DNA of 64,000 nt. It comes from Enhygromyxa salina. Its GTDB lineage: Bacteria; Myxococcota_A; Polyangia; Nannocystales; Nannocystaceae. The notes beneath the pieces were generated by a model. It made no database searches. It was not told where the DNA came from and saw only the letters and a list, made by a program, of their open reading frames with translations. The stretch lies in contig NZ_PVNL01000074.1 of NCBI RefSeq assembly GCF_002994635.1, positions 124,001 to 188,000 on the forward strand, given 5' to 3'. Shown here one piece after another: positions 19,856 through 28,885 of the stretch (position 1 is the stretch's first letter; every line of letters begins with the position of its first letter). A program made the translations under genes and the position numbers.

Positions 19856-21205
19856 TCACTCAGGCGGCGGGAAGGTGACGAGATCCAGCCCGGCGCCGGT
19901 CATGTCCGAGTAGGTATAGGGCTGGTTGAGCCCGGTCGTGGTGCCCGCGAGCTGATAGGTGTCCCCGTCGATCTTGAACGCCGAATTGGCCGACTGATCC
20001 ACGACCCACACATAGCCGTCGACATCGATCGACACGCCGACCGGCTGGATCGAGCCGGGGATCGAGATGGACGGCGCGAGCACGGTCTCGGTCGCGGTGT
20101 CGATCGCGGCGAGACCGGGCGGATCGTTGGTTGCGACCCACGCGGTGCCATCTTTGTCGACCATCAGCCCGCGCAGGCTGAACGCGCCGGGCACGGGGAT
20201 CTCGGTCCACGTCGAGTTGTTGGCGTGGAAGTGGTAGACGCTGTAGGCGCTGGCGATCCAGGCGTCGCCGTTCTTGTCGAGCGCCATGCCGTAGTTCCAC
20301 TGCTGCGCGGTGATCGTGGCGGGGATCTGGAAGGTCTGAACGCTGAGGTCGCTGGCGTTGATGCGGATCAGCGGACCCGCCTGCCAGCCGCTGACCCAGA
20401 AGTTGCCGTCTTTGTCGGTCGCGCCGCCGTAGGGGCCAAAGCTCAAGCCCGACCACGGCACCGGGCCGACGCTGTCGAGCACGGCCCCGGATGAGCCGTC
20501 GAGCCGGCGGAAGTGGCCGTTGGCGCCGTCGTACCAGCCAACCCAGACCCGCGGGTTCGGATCCGGGCAGCCGTCGGCGAGGCCGCCCTCCCACGCGACC
20601 GGTCGGGCCCCGATCTGGTAGTTGAGGGCGGCGAGTTCGGTCCGCCACAGGACGCACTCGTCTTGACCCCACGCCAGCACGTCGTTGGGCCCGGTCGAGG
20701 TCTGAATCCCCGGCTGGCCATTGGTCTCGACGCAGCGATCTTCCAACACGGCGATCTTGGTGATGCCGCCGTTGCGATCGACGACCACCGCGTCGCCGAA
20801 CAGGTTGACCGACGTCCGCGAGGGATCGGTGACGCCCGGGCCGACGCGGTAGCGGGCCTCTTCGATCGTGGTCTTGGTGTTGATCTTCGAGACCGTGCCC
20901 TCGGGCGAGTTGGAGATCCAGATGTAGCTGTACCCGCCCATGCCCATCATGCCGCCGCCGCCACCCTCGCCGCAGTCGCCGGCCATGCCCATCGAGTCGG
21001 ACTGGTCGGTGTCGAACTTGGGACCCGTGTCGGTGCTGGTGGTGCTGCCGGTGTCGCCGTCGGAGTTGGACGCGATGCCGTCGTCGATGCCGTCGTCGAT
21101 CCCGAGCCCCTCGTTCCCGCTGTCACGAGCTCCGCCCCCGCACGCGGGAGCCAGCAGCACGAGCGAGAACAACCCAGCGAGGCGAGACGGCGTCAATCCA
21201 TGCAT
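19856..21205 (-). CDS. Beta-propeller (NHL/Vgb-like) lipoprotein
   Basis: 449-aa exported lipoprotein. Start at 21205 gives MHGLTPSRLAGLFSLVLLAPAC; a longer start at 21226 is possible. A Ser/Asp/Thr linker and a Gly/Met-rich patch (GEGGGGGMMGMGG) precede a propeller built from repeated blades with DKDG/DRNG turns: VVVDRNGGITKI, GATDKDGNFWVSGW, MALDKNGDAWIAS, LMVDKDGTAWVAT, VSIDVDGYVWVVD. Such blades are typical of NHL, SMP-30 and streptogramin-lyase-like folds. No lyase catalytic His pair was identified, so a binding or structural role is more likely than enzymology. Confidence 0.75.
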   Translation of the reverse strand: MHGLTPSRLAGLFSLVLLAPACGGGARDSGNEGLGIDDGIDDGIASNSDGDTGSTTSTDTGPKFDTDQSDSMGMAGDCGEGGGGGMMGMGGYSYIWISNSPEGTVSKINTKTTIEEARYRVGPGVTDPSRTSVNLFGDAVVVDRNGGITKIAVLEDRCVETNGQPGIQTSTGPNDVLAWGQDECVLWRTELAALNYQIGARPVAWEGGLADGCPDPNPRVWVGWYDGANGHFRRLDGSSGAVLDSVGPVPWSGLSFGPYGGATDKDGNFWVSGWQAGPLIRINASDLSVQTFQIPATITAQQWNYGMALDKNGDAWIASAYSVYHFHANNSTWTEIPVPGAFSLRGLMVDKDGTAWVATNDPPGLAAIDTATETVLAPSISIPGSIQPVGVSIDVDGYVWVVDQSANSAFKIDGDTYQLAGTTTGLNQPYTYSDMTGAGLDLVTFPPPE

Positions 21206-21344
21206 CACGCTGGCATTAGACCGCATGTTGATGCTCGATCGCCAGAAATAAGACTGTGCAGATTCGCGCGGTAGCTGGCGAAGCCGGCGTCAATTGCAGA
21301 AAATCCGGTGATTCACAGGACGGAGACCTCGCATGAAGAGGCGT

Positions 21345-22280
21345 CTATCGACCGATGGCAGTAGCCAGGGCTGCGGCCAAGCGCGCCGAGCGGGCCGCCG
21401 CTGCTTCACCGCTCAAGTGCGGGCCACGATCGAAGAAGTCGGTGCTGGCGAAGCCGATCTCGCCAGGGTGCTCGAGCATCGGCATGTTCACGTCGGCGCG
21501 CAGCCGGGCCTCGATCGCGGCGAACACCGCCATCTCGCGTTCGAGCTCGTGGCGCCGCGTGGGGCACCAGGCGATGAAGCAGCGGGCGCCGGCGCGCTCG
21601 CACTGGTCAGCGAACTGGGCGAGCGCCGCGATCGCGCGATCAAACGACAGTGACTCCGGAGCTGGCCACGGCTGGTCGATCGCTTGCTCGAGCTTGGGCG
21701 CGACGTCGCGGTGAGCTGCGAAATCGCCGTACTCATCGAAGCTGCTGCGCGTATAGATTGTGGGCAGCGGCCGGTCCGTCGCGATCTGGTGGGCGGCGCA
21801 GCGAAGCTTGCGCGCCAAGAAGTGCAGGCCCTGATCCGACAAGTCCGCGAGCTCGCGCGGGCCGGCGGCGGCGAGACAGGCCAGGTTCGCCGGCCGCTGC
21901 TGCACGACGGCCCACAGCGCGTCGTCCTGCGAGCCCGTCCAGTACAGGTGCGTCTCGGGGGCGACGATCACCACGTCGCCCGCGCGGAGCTGGCCGGCGA
22001 CCTCGGCGAGCATGAAGGGCAGCCCGAGCCCGTCGTTGAGGCCCATGTTGACCGGCTCGAGCCCGAGCGGCGCGAACGCGCGAGAGTCGACGCTAAACCC
22101 GACGCTCGAGCCCCCCACGAAGATCACGCGCGGCGTCGCGACGGCCCGCAGGCGCGCGTGCTTGTCGACGGTCGCGGCCATGTAGTGGTTGGGATCGTCC
22201 GGGCAGGTCCGCCACACGACCACCAGGATCAGCGCCTGGACCAGGGCAAAGATCAGCGCGTGGGTGACGAAGCGTCGCAT
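21345..22280 (-). CDS. SGNH-hydrolase-like membrane-anchored protein, partner of MBOAT acyltransferase
   Basis: 311 aa. One N-terminal hydrophobic segment (THALIFALVQALILVVVW) anchors the protein with the domain outside the cytosol. PRVIFVGGSSVGFSVD carries the block-I serine (GSS), and FFDRGPHLSGEAAAARSARL carries the C-terminal Asp/His pair. It starts 19 bp after the stop of the MBOAT gene on the same strand, so they form an operon. In known systems such as AlgI/AlgJ/AlgX or PatA/PatB, the MBOAT protein moves acyl groups across the membrane and an SGNH protein transfers them to a polysaccharide. The actual acceptor here is unknown. Confidence 0.75.
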   Translation of the reverse strand: MRRFVTHALIFALVQALILVVVWRTCPDDPNHYMAATVDKHARLRAVATPRVIFVGGSSVGFSVDSRAFAPLGLEPVNMGLNDGLGLPFMLAEVAGQLRAGDVVIVAPETHLYWTGSQDDALWAVVQQRPANLACLAAAGPRELADLSDQGLHFLARKLRCAAHQIATDRPLPTIYTRSSFDEYGDFAAHRDVAPKLEQAIDQPWPAPESLSFDRAIAALAQFADQCERAGARCFIAWCPTRRHELEREMAVFAAIEARLRADVNMPMLEHPGEIGFASTDFFDRGPHLSGEAAAARSARLAAALATAIGR

Positions 22281-22299
22281 CTCGAGTCGCGGTGGCGGG

Positions 22300-23808
22300 T
22301 CAGAACTGGAAGTAGATGAAGGCGCCCGGGTCGTCGGGCATCAGGTAGATCGTGAACCAACCCAGGCCCGTGTACAGGGCCCAGCGCAGCGGTCGTGGCC
22401 AGCGGGTCAGCGCGAGCGGGTGCTCGCAGTCGCGGGTCAGCCACTCGACGATCACCAGCGTGATCAGCAGGGGACCGAAGGCCGACAAGAACTCGCGGTG
22501 GTGGACGAGCTCGCGCCACGCGTCGGCGCGCGGGATGTCGAGCAGGATCCGGCGAAAGATGCCCATCGCCTGGGGTAGATCGACGGCGCGGAACAACACC
22601 CAGGTCAGGCAGATCAAGCCGAAGGTCGCGAGCATGCGGGCCAGCGCGCGCAGGCCCGCGAGCCCCCGCAGCGGCGCCGGGATATCGGACGCGCCGAGCC
22701 GGGTGGCGCTCGGGGTAGACGCTGGCCGCACGCGCGCGGCCAGCCCGACCAGCAGCCCGTTGACGGCGCCCCAGATCACGAAGGTCCAGCTGGCGCCGTG
22801 CCACAGCCCGCTCAGCGTGAAGGTCAGCATCAGCGCCAACCACAGCCGCGCGGGCCCGTGGCGACTGCCACCGAGCGGGACATAGACGTAGTCGCGGAAC
22901 CAGGTCGAGAGCGAGATGTGCCAGCGTCGCCAGAACTCGTCGACCGACTGACTAAAATAGGGGTACGCGAAGTTGCGGACCAGGCTCAGGCCCAGGAGCT
23001 TGGCGCAGCCGATCGCGATGTCCGAGTAGGCCGAGAAGTCGCAGTAGATCTGAAACGCGAAGCAGATCGTCGCGACAGCGAGCACCGGCCCCGACGCGTG
23101 GACGACCCCAGCCCCGTAGACCTGCTCGACGAACTCACCGAGGTGATCGGCCAAGATGATCTTCTTGGCGAAGCCCCACAGCATCAGCTTGGCGCCGTCG
23201 CGCGCCTGCGCCTCGTCGAAGCTGCGCTCACGCTGAAGCTGCGGGAGCAGCCGGCGGGCGCGCTCGATCGGTCCGGCGACCAGCTGGGGAAACAGCGCGA
23301 CGTAGGTCAGGTAGTCGAGCAAGCTGTCGGTTGCGACCCCGGGCCGCGCGGCCCCAGACCGCGCGGCGACCTGATCGCGGTAGACGTCGATCGTGTAGGC
23401 GAGGGTCTGGAACGTATAGAAGCTGATCCCGACCGGCAGGACCAGATGCAGGCTCGGCAGGCTCGGCGCGAGTCCCAGGCTGCCGAGCGCGGCCGCGAAG
23501 CTGTCGACGAAGAACCCGTAGTACTTGAACAGCCCGAGCAGCCCGAGGTTGAGCGCGCAGCTGAGACCGACCAGCGCTCGTTGCCGGGCGCCGGCCCCGT
23601 CGCGGCCCCGCACCAGCGCGCGGGCGATCGCAAAATCGACGAGGCTCGAGGCCAAGATCAGCCCGCAAAAACGGACGTCCCACCAGCCATAGAACACGTA
23701 GCTGGCGACCAGCAGCACCAAATTTTGCCGAGCCCGCCCGCGGACGCCCCAATAGCCGGTGAATACGACCGCGAGGAACAGCAGGAAGGTCAGGGTCGTG
23801 AAGGTCAC
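22300..23808 (-). CDS. MBOAT family O-acyltransferase (AlgI/DltB-like)
   Basis: Integral membrane protein, 502 aa, with about ten hydrophobic segments. I chose the GTG at 23808 (VTFTTLTFLLFLAVVFTGYW) because it starts directly at the first membrane helix and has GCGAGG 8 nt upstream; longer versions only add non-coding-like sequence over the divergent gene. Family landmarks: NLVLLVASYVFYGWWD, LPVGISFYTFQTLAYTIDVY, FPQLVAGPIERA, YCDFSAYSDIAIG, EFWRRWHISLSTWFRDYVY, and the catalytic-His region SGLWHGASWTFVIWG. Ends FIYFQF like the second MBOAT gene at 61 kb. It probably supplies acyl groups for modification of an exported glycan with the SGNH protein encoded next. Confidence 0.9.
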   Translation of the reverse strand: MTFTTLTFLLFLAVVFTGYWGVRGRARQNLVLLVASYVFYGWWDVRFCGLILASSLVDFAIARALVRGRDGAGARQRALVGLSCALNLGLLGLFKYYGFFVDSFAAALGSLGLAPSLPSLHLVLPVGISFYTFQTLAYTIDVYRDQVAARSGAARPGVATDSLLDYLTYVALFPQLVAGPIERARRLLPQLQRERSFDEAQARDGAKLMLWGFAKKIILADHLGEFVEQVYGAGVVHASGPVLAVATICFAFQIYCDFSAYSDIAIGCAKLLGLSLVRNFAYPYFSQSVDEFWRRWHISLSTWFRDYVYVPLGGSRHGPARLWLALMLTFTLSGLWHGASWTFVIWGAVNGLLVGLAARVRPASTPSATRLGASDIPAPLRGLAGLRALARMLATFGLICLTWVLFRAVDLPQAMGIFRRILLDIPRADAWRELVHHREFLSAFGPLLITLVIVEWLTRDCEHPLALTRWPRPLRWALYTGLGWFTIYLMPDDPGAFIYFQF

Positions 23809-23848
23809 GAGGTGCCTCGCCCGGCGCCGACGCCAAGCGAAGCCGGTG

Positions 23849-23854
23849 TACCAT
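23849..23854 (+). promoter_or_regulatory. -10-like TACCAT, leaderless arrangement
   Basis: TACCAT ends 8 nt before the ATG at 23863. There is no Shine-Dalgarno-like sequence between, so the transcript may start at or next to the start codon. Confidence 0.4.
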
Positions 23855-23862
23855 GGCCGCGC

Positions 23863-24660
23863 ATGGCGACAGGGGACACTCTCGGGGTCATCGAGGCGGC
23901 CGCGCGCGCGGGTGGGGACGTGCTCTCCAACTACTTTCGTGCGCTCGACCAGCTCGAGGTCGTGTCCAAAGGGCCGGCCGACTTCGTGTCGCGGGCCGAT
24001 CTCGAGGCCGAGGCCGCGATCCGGGCGGTGCTGCTCGAGGCCTACCCCGACGCGGCCTACCGCGGCGAAGAGTCGGACTACCAGGAGGGGACGTCTGCGC
24101 TCGAGTGGGTCGTCGATCCTCTCGATGGCACCACCAACTTCTTGTGCGGGATCCCCCACTTTGCCGTCTCGATCGCGCTGCGCGAGGCGGGGCGAACCAT
24201 CGCGGGGATGGTCTACCAGCCGCTCACGGGCGACCGCTTCGCGGCCCGGCGTGGCGCGGGCGCGACCTTGAACGGCGCGCCGATCCACGTGTCATCGCGG
24301 CGTCGATGGGAGCAGGTGGTGCTGGCCACGGGCATCCCGCATCGCGGCAGCATCCACCACGATCAGTTCATGTCGCAGCTGGTCGCCGTCCGCGATCGGG
24401 TCGGCGGGGTGCGTCGGTTTGGCTCGGCCGCGCTGGATCTCGCGTGGGTCGCCGCCGGCCGGTTCGACGGGTTCTGGGAGCAGGGCCTCAAGCCCTGGGA
24501 CGTGGCGGCGGGCAACCTGCTGGTCGAAGAAGCCGGCGGCGTGGTCACGGGCCTGCGCCACAGCGACGACCCACACACGGGCGCCAGCGTGCTCGCGGCC
24601 TCACCTCAGATGCACGAGCAGCTCACGCTGGTGTTTGGCGGCGCGATCACTCTCGGGTGA
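23863..24660 (+). CDS. Inositol monophosphatase family protein (SuhB-like)
   Basis: 265-aa metal-dependent phosphomonoesterase. Li-sensitive phosphatase motifs are complete: RGEESDYQ (metal-binding Glu), VVDPLDGTTNFLCGIPHF (the DPLDGT core) and KPWDVAAGNLLVEEAGG (WDxAAG). Length is normal for inositol-1-phosphatase/SuhB; substrate could equally be another sugar phosphate or PAP. The start at 23863 is supported by family length and the TACCAT hexamer upstream. It is divergent from the MBOAT gene with a 54-bp gap, and its 3' end overlaps the end of the convergent cyclophilin gene by 14 bp. Confidence 0.92.
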   Translation: MATGDTLGVIEAAARAGGDVLSNYFRALDQLEVVSKGPADFVSRADLEAEAAIRAVLLEAYPDAAYRGEESDYQEGTSALEWVVDPLDGTTNFLCGIPHFAVSIALREAGRTIAGMVYQPLTGDRFAARRGAGATLNGAPIHVSSRRRWEQVVLATGIPHRGSIHHDQFMSQLVAVRDRVGGVRRFGSAALDLAWVAAGRFDGFWEQGLKPWDVAAGNLLVEEAGGVVTGLRHSDDPHTGASVLAASPQMHEQLTLVFGGAITLG

Positions 24661-25357
24661 TCTGCACGGTCTGGATCACCGGGCGCTCGCCCGCGTGGGT
24701 GCGCACCGCCAGCGCGCGGGCCACGAAGGTGGGCTCGCAGCGACCGATGATCGTGTACTGCCCGTCGAGGTTGCGCAGGACCTCCGTGGTGACGAAGAAC
24801 TCGCCCGCGCTGGTGTTGGGGGCGCCCTGGTTGGCGAGCGCGAGCACGCCAGGCTTGTCGAACGCGGTGCCGATCGAGCGCTCGTCTTGCAGCAAGAACC
24901 CGATCCACTTGTCCTCGCCCAGCCGGCCGCCCTGCACGAACTGTCGCTCGACCGCGCGGTGAAAGGTGAGCCCGTCGTAGTACGGCCGCGTGGTCCAGGT
25001 GCCCAGCTGCGGGTCCAGGAAGGGACGCAGGCCGCGGGCGAGCCCGACGAAGTTGGCGACGGCCAGCGGCGCGACGTCGGCCAGCAGCGTGCAGCGAAGC
25101 TCGCCCTCGTCGGTGACGATCGTCGCGTACAGCTGGCCCGTCTCGGGCAGCCCGGCGACCGCCTGTTCGAGGGGAAACCGACCGCGGTGAGGATCGCCAG
25201 CGGCCTCGTTGTTGGCGGCGAGTTCGGGGTCCTCGGGCGGGAAGCTGCCCGGCGCCGCGACGTCGCAGGCCAGGGCCAAGCACGAGATCAGGCACGAGAC
25301 CAGGCTCGGGACCAGACGCGAGGTGAGGTGCGGCGGGCAGCGGCGCATCCCGGTCAT
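24647..25357 (-). CDS. Cyclophilin-type peptidyl-prolyl isomerase lipoprotein
   Basis: 236 aa. Catalyses cis-trans prolyl isomerisation, probably in the periplasm. Signal peptide ends SCLISCLALAC (lipobox). Cyclophilin features: ATIVTDEGELRCTLLADVAP, the motif LTFHRAVERQFVQGGRLG (FHR...FVQGG), and GVLALANQGAPNTSAGEFF followed by VTT and TIIGR. The ATG at 25357 overlaps the stop of the upstream protease gene (ATGA), favouring translational coupling; the ATG at 25348, preceded by TACCAT ending 7 nt upstream, is the alternative. Pairing with an exported, disulfide-rich protease suggests a folding role. Confidence 0.88.
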   Translation of the reverse strand: MTGMRRCPPHLTSRLVPSLVSCLISCLALACDVAAPGSFPPEDPELAANNEAAGDPHRGRFPLEQAVAGLPETGQLYATIVTDEGELRCTLLADVAPLAVANFVGLARGLRPFLDPQLGTWTTRPYYDGLTFHRAVERQFVQGGRLGEDKWIGFLLQDERSIGTAFDKPGVLALANQGAPNTSAGEFFVTTEVLRNLDGQYTIIGRCEPTFVARALAVRTHAGERPVIQTVQITRE

Positions 25358-26847
25358 GGTAGGTCGTTCGGGCGTCGCCGCCGAACCCAGCCCAGGACCG
25401 CGAGCAGACCCAGCGCTGCGAGCCCGCCTGCGCCGCCGTCTTCGCCGTCGTCGCTCGAGCACGCACACCCGCTCTCGAACTCGTCGAGCCCAAACCCCGG
25501 CGGTAGCCCGCCGCCGCCGCCGAACTCGTCGTCGCCACCGGTCTCGCCGCCGCCTTCGTCCTCGCCGCCGCCTTCGTCCTCGCCGTCGCCGCCCTCATCC
25601 GAAGGCGGCGGCGGATCGTCTGGCTCCTCGTCGACGCCAATCGCGATCGCGTTGGAGACCGCCTGGTTCTGCGAGACGTCGACGGCCACGGCCTCGATCA
25701 CCCAGCTGCCCTTGGGAAACTCGAGGGTCCACTCGTAGGGCGCGGTCGCGTCGTCGGAGTTGGCGAGGTCGTTGCCGTCGACCCGGAGGCTGACGTGGTC
25801 GACGCCAAACCCCGGGCCGTCGTCGGCGTTGACGCTGATCGCAACCGACACCGTCGGCTCGCCCCCGGTCATGTACATGGTGCCGTTGGCGGGCGAGGTG
25901 ATCGTGACGCTGGGCGCGGTGTCGTCACCCTCGGGCGAGAACGGGCTGCCGCAGCTGCTCGAGAACCCCGAGACTGGACCGCCGCCGCAGCCCTGGCCCC
26001 ACGTGGTGTTGGCGCCGCTGCCCGGATCGAGCGGGAAGCTCCCGCAGCCCTGGTTGGGTGTCCAATTGCCCTGGGCGTCGTGGCAGGGCGAGATGTCGAT
26101 ACCGGACTGTTGCTCGGCCCACGCGAGGTTGGTGGCGATGTTGCTGTAGTAGCCGCCGCCCCCGCATGCGCCGCCGTAGGAGGTGACGCCGAACACCCGC
26201 CATGAGCCGTCGTCGAGCTGGACATACACGGGCCCGCCCGAGTCGCCGGAGCAGGAGTCCTTGCCGTTGCCGCCGATGTACACCTCGCCGTTTTGATACG
26301 AGTTGATGGTCGTGGTGACCTCGTACTTGGTCCCGGCGCCGCCCTGGTTGGTCTGGCCGTAGCCGACGATCTCGACCGATTGACCGGGGCTGAGGTAGGA
26401 GGTCTCGCACCCGAACAGCGGTGGAACGATCGGCACGTCGTTGACCGGCTGGCTCAGTACACAGTAGGCGAAGTCGTAGGTCGCGCTCCCGTTGTAGCTT
26501 GGGTGCGGATAGCAGGTCGCGCTGGCGGTGCGCGAGTTGCCGGTCGGCCCAAAGCCGATCTGCTTGTTCGCGCCGTTGCCCGTGCAGTGCGCGGCGGTGA
26601 TCACCAGCTGGGGGTGAACGAGCGTACCCGTGCACAGACCACCACCACCCGTGACCAGGATCGTGGTCGGCCAGCCGCAGGTCGCCGCGGGGGCGCCGCC
26701 GTAGATCGATGGATCCAAGGGGTCGGCGGCGATCTGATCCGGATCGCCCGCGAGCGCGCTGGCCGGGAGCAGCAGGATCGCCGCGATCGCCGTGCCTCGC
26801 GCTCGTTCGCGAACAAATCGAGACCACGAGGTAGCAGGACGACGCAT
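25354..26847 (-). CDS. Trypsin-like serine protease with MYXO-CTERM-type sorting tail
   Basis: 497-aa secreted S1-family protease. N-terminal signal ends AILLLPASALA. The catalytic triad is complete: LVITAAHC (His), DFAYCVL (Asp) and KDSCSGDSGGPV (Ser), with S1 disulfide cysteines. Residues about 300-390 form an Ig-like/bacterial-surface domain (APSVTITSPANGTMY...), followed by a Pro/Asp/Gly-rich acidic linker. The C-terminus has ESGCACSSDD, a hydrophobic helix LAALGLLAVLGW and RRRR, the tripartite MYXO-CTERM layout thought to direct processing and surface retention in myxobacteria. Substrate preference cannot be read with certainty. Co-transcribed with the cyclophilin downstream. Confidence 0.9.
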   Translation of the reverse strand: MRRPATSWSRFVRERARGTAIAAILLLPASALAGDPDQIAADPLDPSIYGGAPAATCGWPTTILVTGGGGLCTGTLVHPQLVITAAHCTGNGANKQIGFGPTGNSRTASATCYPHPSYNGSATYDFAYCVLSQPVNDVPIVPPLFGCETSYLSPGQSVEIVGYGQTNQGGAGTKYEVTTTINSYQNGEVYIGGNGKDSCSGDSGGPVYVQLDDGSWRVFGVTSYGGACGGGGYYSNIATNLAWAEQQSGIDISPCHDAQGNWTPNQGCGSFPLDPGSGANTTWGQGCGGGPVSGFSSSCGSPFSPEGDDTAPSVTITSPANGTMYMTGGEPTVSVAISVNADDGPGFGVDHVSLRVDGNDLANSDDATAPYEWTLEFPKGSWVIEAVAVDVSQNQAVSNAIAIGVDEEPDDPPPPSDEGGDGEDEGGGEDEGGGETGGDDEFGGGGGLPPGFGLDEFESGCACSSDDGEDGGAGGLAALGLLAVLGWVRRRRPNDLP

Positions 26848-27040
26848 GCGCGAACGGTCTCACGATCAACGGGCCCGATTCAAGGCGGATATGGGCAGTT
26901 GACTGTAATCAGCGCAGCTCAGCGCATTTGGCGAACGCGACCAGCGCTAAATACACTGTTCCGATTTCGTCCTTTTGGCCAGTGCGATGACTGGTTCTGG
27001 GGGCGGCGAGATAAAAGAGCGAACCACGACACCTAAATAC

Positions 27041-27069
27041 TTGGGTTAGAAACCGCAGAGGTCTATTCT
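27041..27069 (+). promoter_or_regulatory. Candidate sigma-70-type promoter of the halogenase operon
   Basis: TTGGGT at 27041-27046, 17-bp spacer, TATTCT at 27064-27069, 22 bp before the ATG at 27092. It lies in an unusually AT-rich stretch (26880-27100) between divergent genes. Match to consensus is partial. Confidence 0.4.
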
Positions 27070-27091
27070 GTTGTCGTAGGCGTGTGCAGAA

Positions 27092-28885
27092 ATGAGCCAT
27101 AAACTGCAGTCGGAAGAGGTGTCGATTCCAATACCCATTGCGCGGGTCGTCCAAGAGCCGCTCGGGCGGCGTCCGCAGCTCGCTCGGCCGCAGCTCGAGG
27201 CGCGGCCGCGCTCGCACGGTCACACCAATGGCGCCGACATGTTGGCTGCTGCGCTGGTCGAGCTGGGCGTGCGGCGGGCGTTTGGTGTGCTCGGAGGCGC
27301 CATCGCGCGGTTCTGCGGCGCGCTGCACCGAGCGGGCGTCGAGGTCATTCACGCCCGCCACGAGACCGCCGCCGGGTTCATGGCGACCGAGGCCCACCTC
27401 GCCACCGATGAGCCGGTCGTCGTGTACACGACGACCGGGCCGGGAGCGACGAACGCGTTGACGGGCCTGGTGTCCGGAGCGTGGGACGGCGCCAAGATCA
27501 TCGTCGTCACCGGCGCGACCGAGCTGCCCGAGCGCGGGCGGCTCGCGTTCCAGGAGACCGGCCCGCGCTCGCTCGATCTCGGCAGCTGGCTGTGGGACAC
27601 CTCGCACTACCTCGAGTACACGATCGAGGACGCCGCCCAGATCCCGCTGCTGCGCCAGCGCCTGGCCTTCCACCTGGGTAAGCCCGGCGGGTTCTTGGCC
27701 AGCTTGAGCTTTCCCCTCGGGGTCCAGGGGGGGACCACCGACATGGCGCTGGCTCGCATCGCAACGGTCTCGCCGTCGCCGTCCGTGTGTCCGGCCCTGG
27801 TCAACCAGGTCTACGAGCTGCTGGACGGCAGCAAGTTTGCGATCTGGGTCGGGTTCGGGGCCCGCAAGGCTGGAGCGCAGCTGCTCGAGCTGGCCGAGCG
27901 CAGCGGCGCTCCGGTCATGGCGTCGCCCCGGGCCAAGGGCGTGTTCCCCGAGTCGCATCCTCAATACCTGGGCGTGACGGGCATGTTCGGCGGGCAGCCA
28001 TGGGTGCACGACTACTTCCGCGCGAACCGGCCCGACTACGTGCTGGTGCTCGGCAGCCGGCTCGGGCAGTCGACCTCGTGCTTCGATCCCACGTTCGCGC
28101 CGCGCCGCGCCTTCATTCACGTCGACGTCGACGCGACAACGTTTGGTGTCGCGTACCCGGAGGTCGAGACCCTCGGCGTGTGCGCCGAGATCGGGTCGTT
28201 GCTGGCCGCGCTCAACCAGCTGCGCCCGGTCAGCGAGGCGGCGCCGATCATCAAGATCGTGGCCGCGGCGGGGACCGAAGCGGTCGACGAGGACGGACCG
28301 GTCCACCCCCGCAGCTTGATGGCCGCGATCCAGCGGGTCATCGTCGAGCGCAGCGACGCGACCGTGCTCGCCGATGTCGGAAACTCGTTCGCGTGGGCCA
28401 ACGCGCAGCTACGCTTCGAGCGAGCTGGACGCTACCGCACGCCATCTGGGTTCGCGTCGATGACCAACGCCACGACAGGGGTCGTCGGCGCGGCCCTCGC
28501 GAGCGACGCGGCCGCGGTGGCGATCGTCGGTGACGGCGCGATGCTCATGGGCAACGAGGTCAGCACGGCCGTGCAGTACGACGTCGACGCCAAGTGGATC
28601 GTGCTCAACGACGCCTCCTACGGCATGGTCCGGCACGGCATGCTGGCGGTTGGCATGGACCCGCGCGGCACCGCGATCCCACCGACCAACTTTGCGATGC
28701 TGGCGAGCGCGCTCGGGGCCAAGGGGCTGCGGGTCAATTCGGCTAGCGAGCTCGACGCGGCCTTGGTCGAGATGCTGGCGACGCCCGGCCCCGTGGTCCT
28801 CGACGTGGCCATGGACGCCAGCGCGCCTCCGCCGTTTGGTCGGCGCAACGAGATCCTCACCCAGGGCTGGGAGCAGCACCAGTGA
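27092..28885 (+). CDS. Thiamine-diphosphate-dependent acetolactate-synthase-like enzyme (possible acyloin synthase)
   Basis: 597 aa; ThDP enzyme that would decarboxylate a 2-oxo acid and transfer the aldehyde unit. The Pyr domain holds the activating Glu in IHARHETAAGFMA, with TTTGPGATNALTG next. The central domain starts near 215. The PP domain contains VGDGAMLMGNEVSTAVQYD and VLND, the GDG...N Mg-ThDP signature. The first ~45 residues are a poorly conserved-looking extension; the start was taken at the only ATG before the fold. The adjoining halogenase and KAS III genes, with a 4-bp overlap and a 9-bp gap, make branched-chain amino acid synthesis unlikely. No small regulatory subunit is adjacent. 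I infer a secondary-metabolite carboligase, comparable to the acyloin synthases of xenocyloin-type pathways. Confidence 0.85.
   Translation: MSHKLQSEEVSIPIPIARVVQEPLGRRPQLARPQLEARPRSHGHTNGADMLAAALVELGVRRAFGVLGGAIARFCGALHRAGVEVIHARHETAAGFMATEAHLATDEPVVVYTTTGPGATNALTGLVSGAWDGAKIIVVTGATELPERGRLAFQETGPRSLDLGSWLWDTSHYLEYTIEDAAQIPLLRQRLAFHLGKPGGFLASLSFPLGVQGGTTDMALARIATVSPSPSVCPALVNQVYELLDGSKFAIWVGFGARKAGAQLLELAERSGAPVMASPRAKGVFPESHPQYLGVTGMFGGQPWVHDYFRANRPDYVLVLGSRLGQSTSCFDPTFAPRRAFIHVDVDATTFGVAYPEVETLGVCAEIGSLLAALNQLRPVSEAAPIIKIVAAAGTEAVDEDGPVHPRSLMAAIQRVIVERSDATVLADVGNSFAWANAQLRFERAGRYRTPSGFASMTNATTGVVGAALASDAAAVAIVGDGAMLMGNEVSTAVQYDVDAKWIVLNDASYGMVRHGMLAVGMDPRGTAIPPTNFAMLASALGAKGLRVNSASELDAALVEMLATPGPVVLDVAMDASAPPPFGRRNEILTQGWEQHQ

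Noticed and set aside
27092..28885. Housekeeping acetolactate synthase large subunit (ilvB)
   Set aside because: No regulatory subunit or ilv genes nearby, unusual N-terminal extension, and tight coupling to a halogenase and KAS III; cannot be excluded biochemically, so the call is kept generic.
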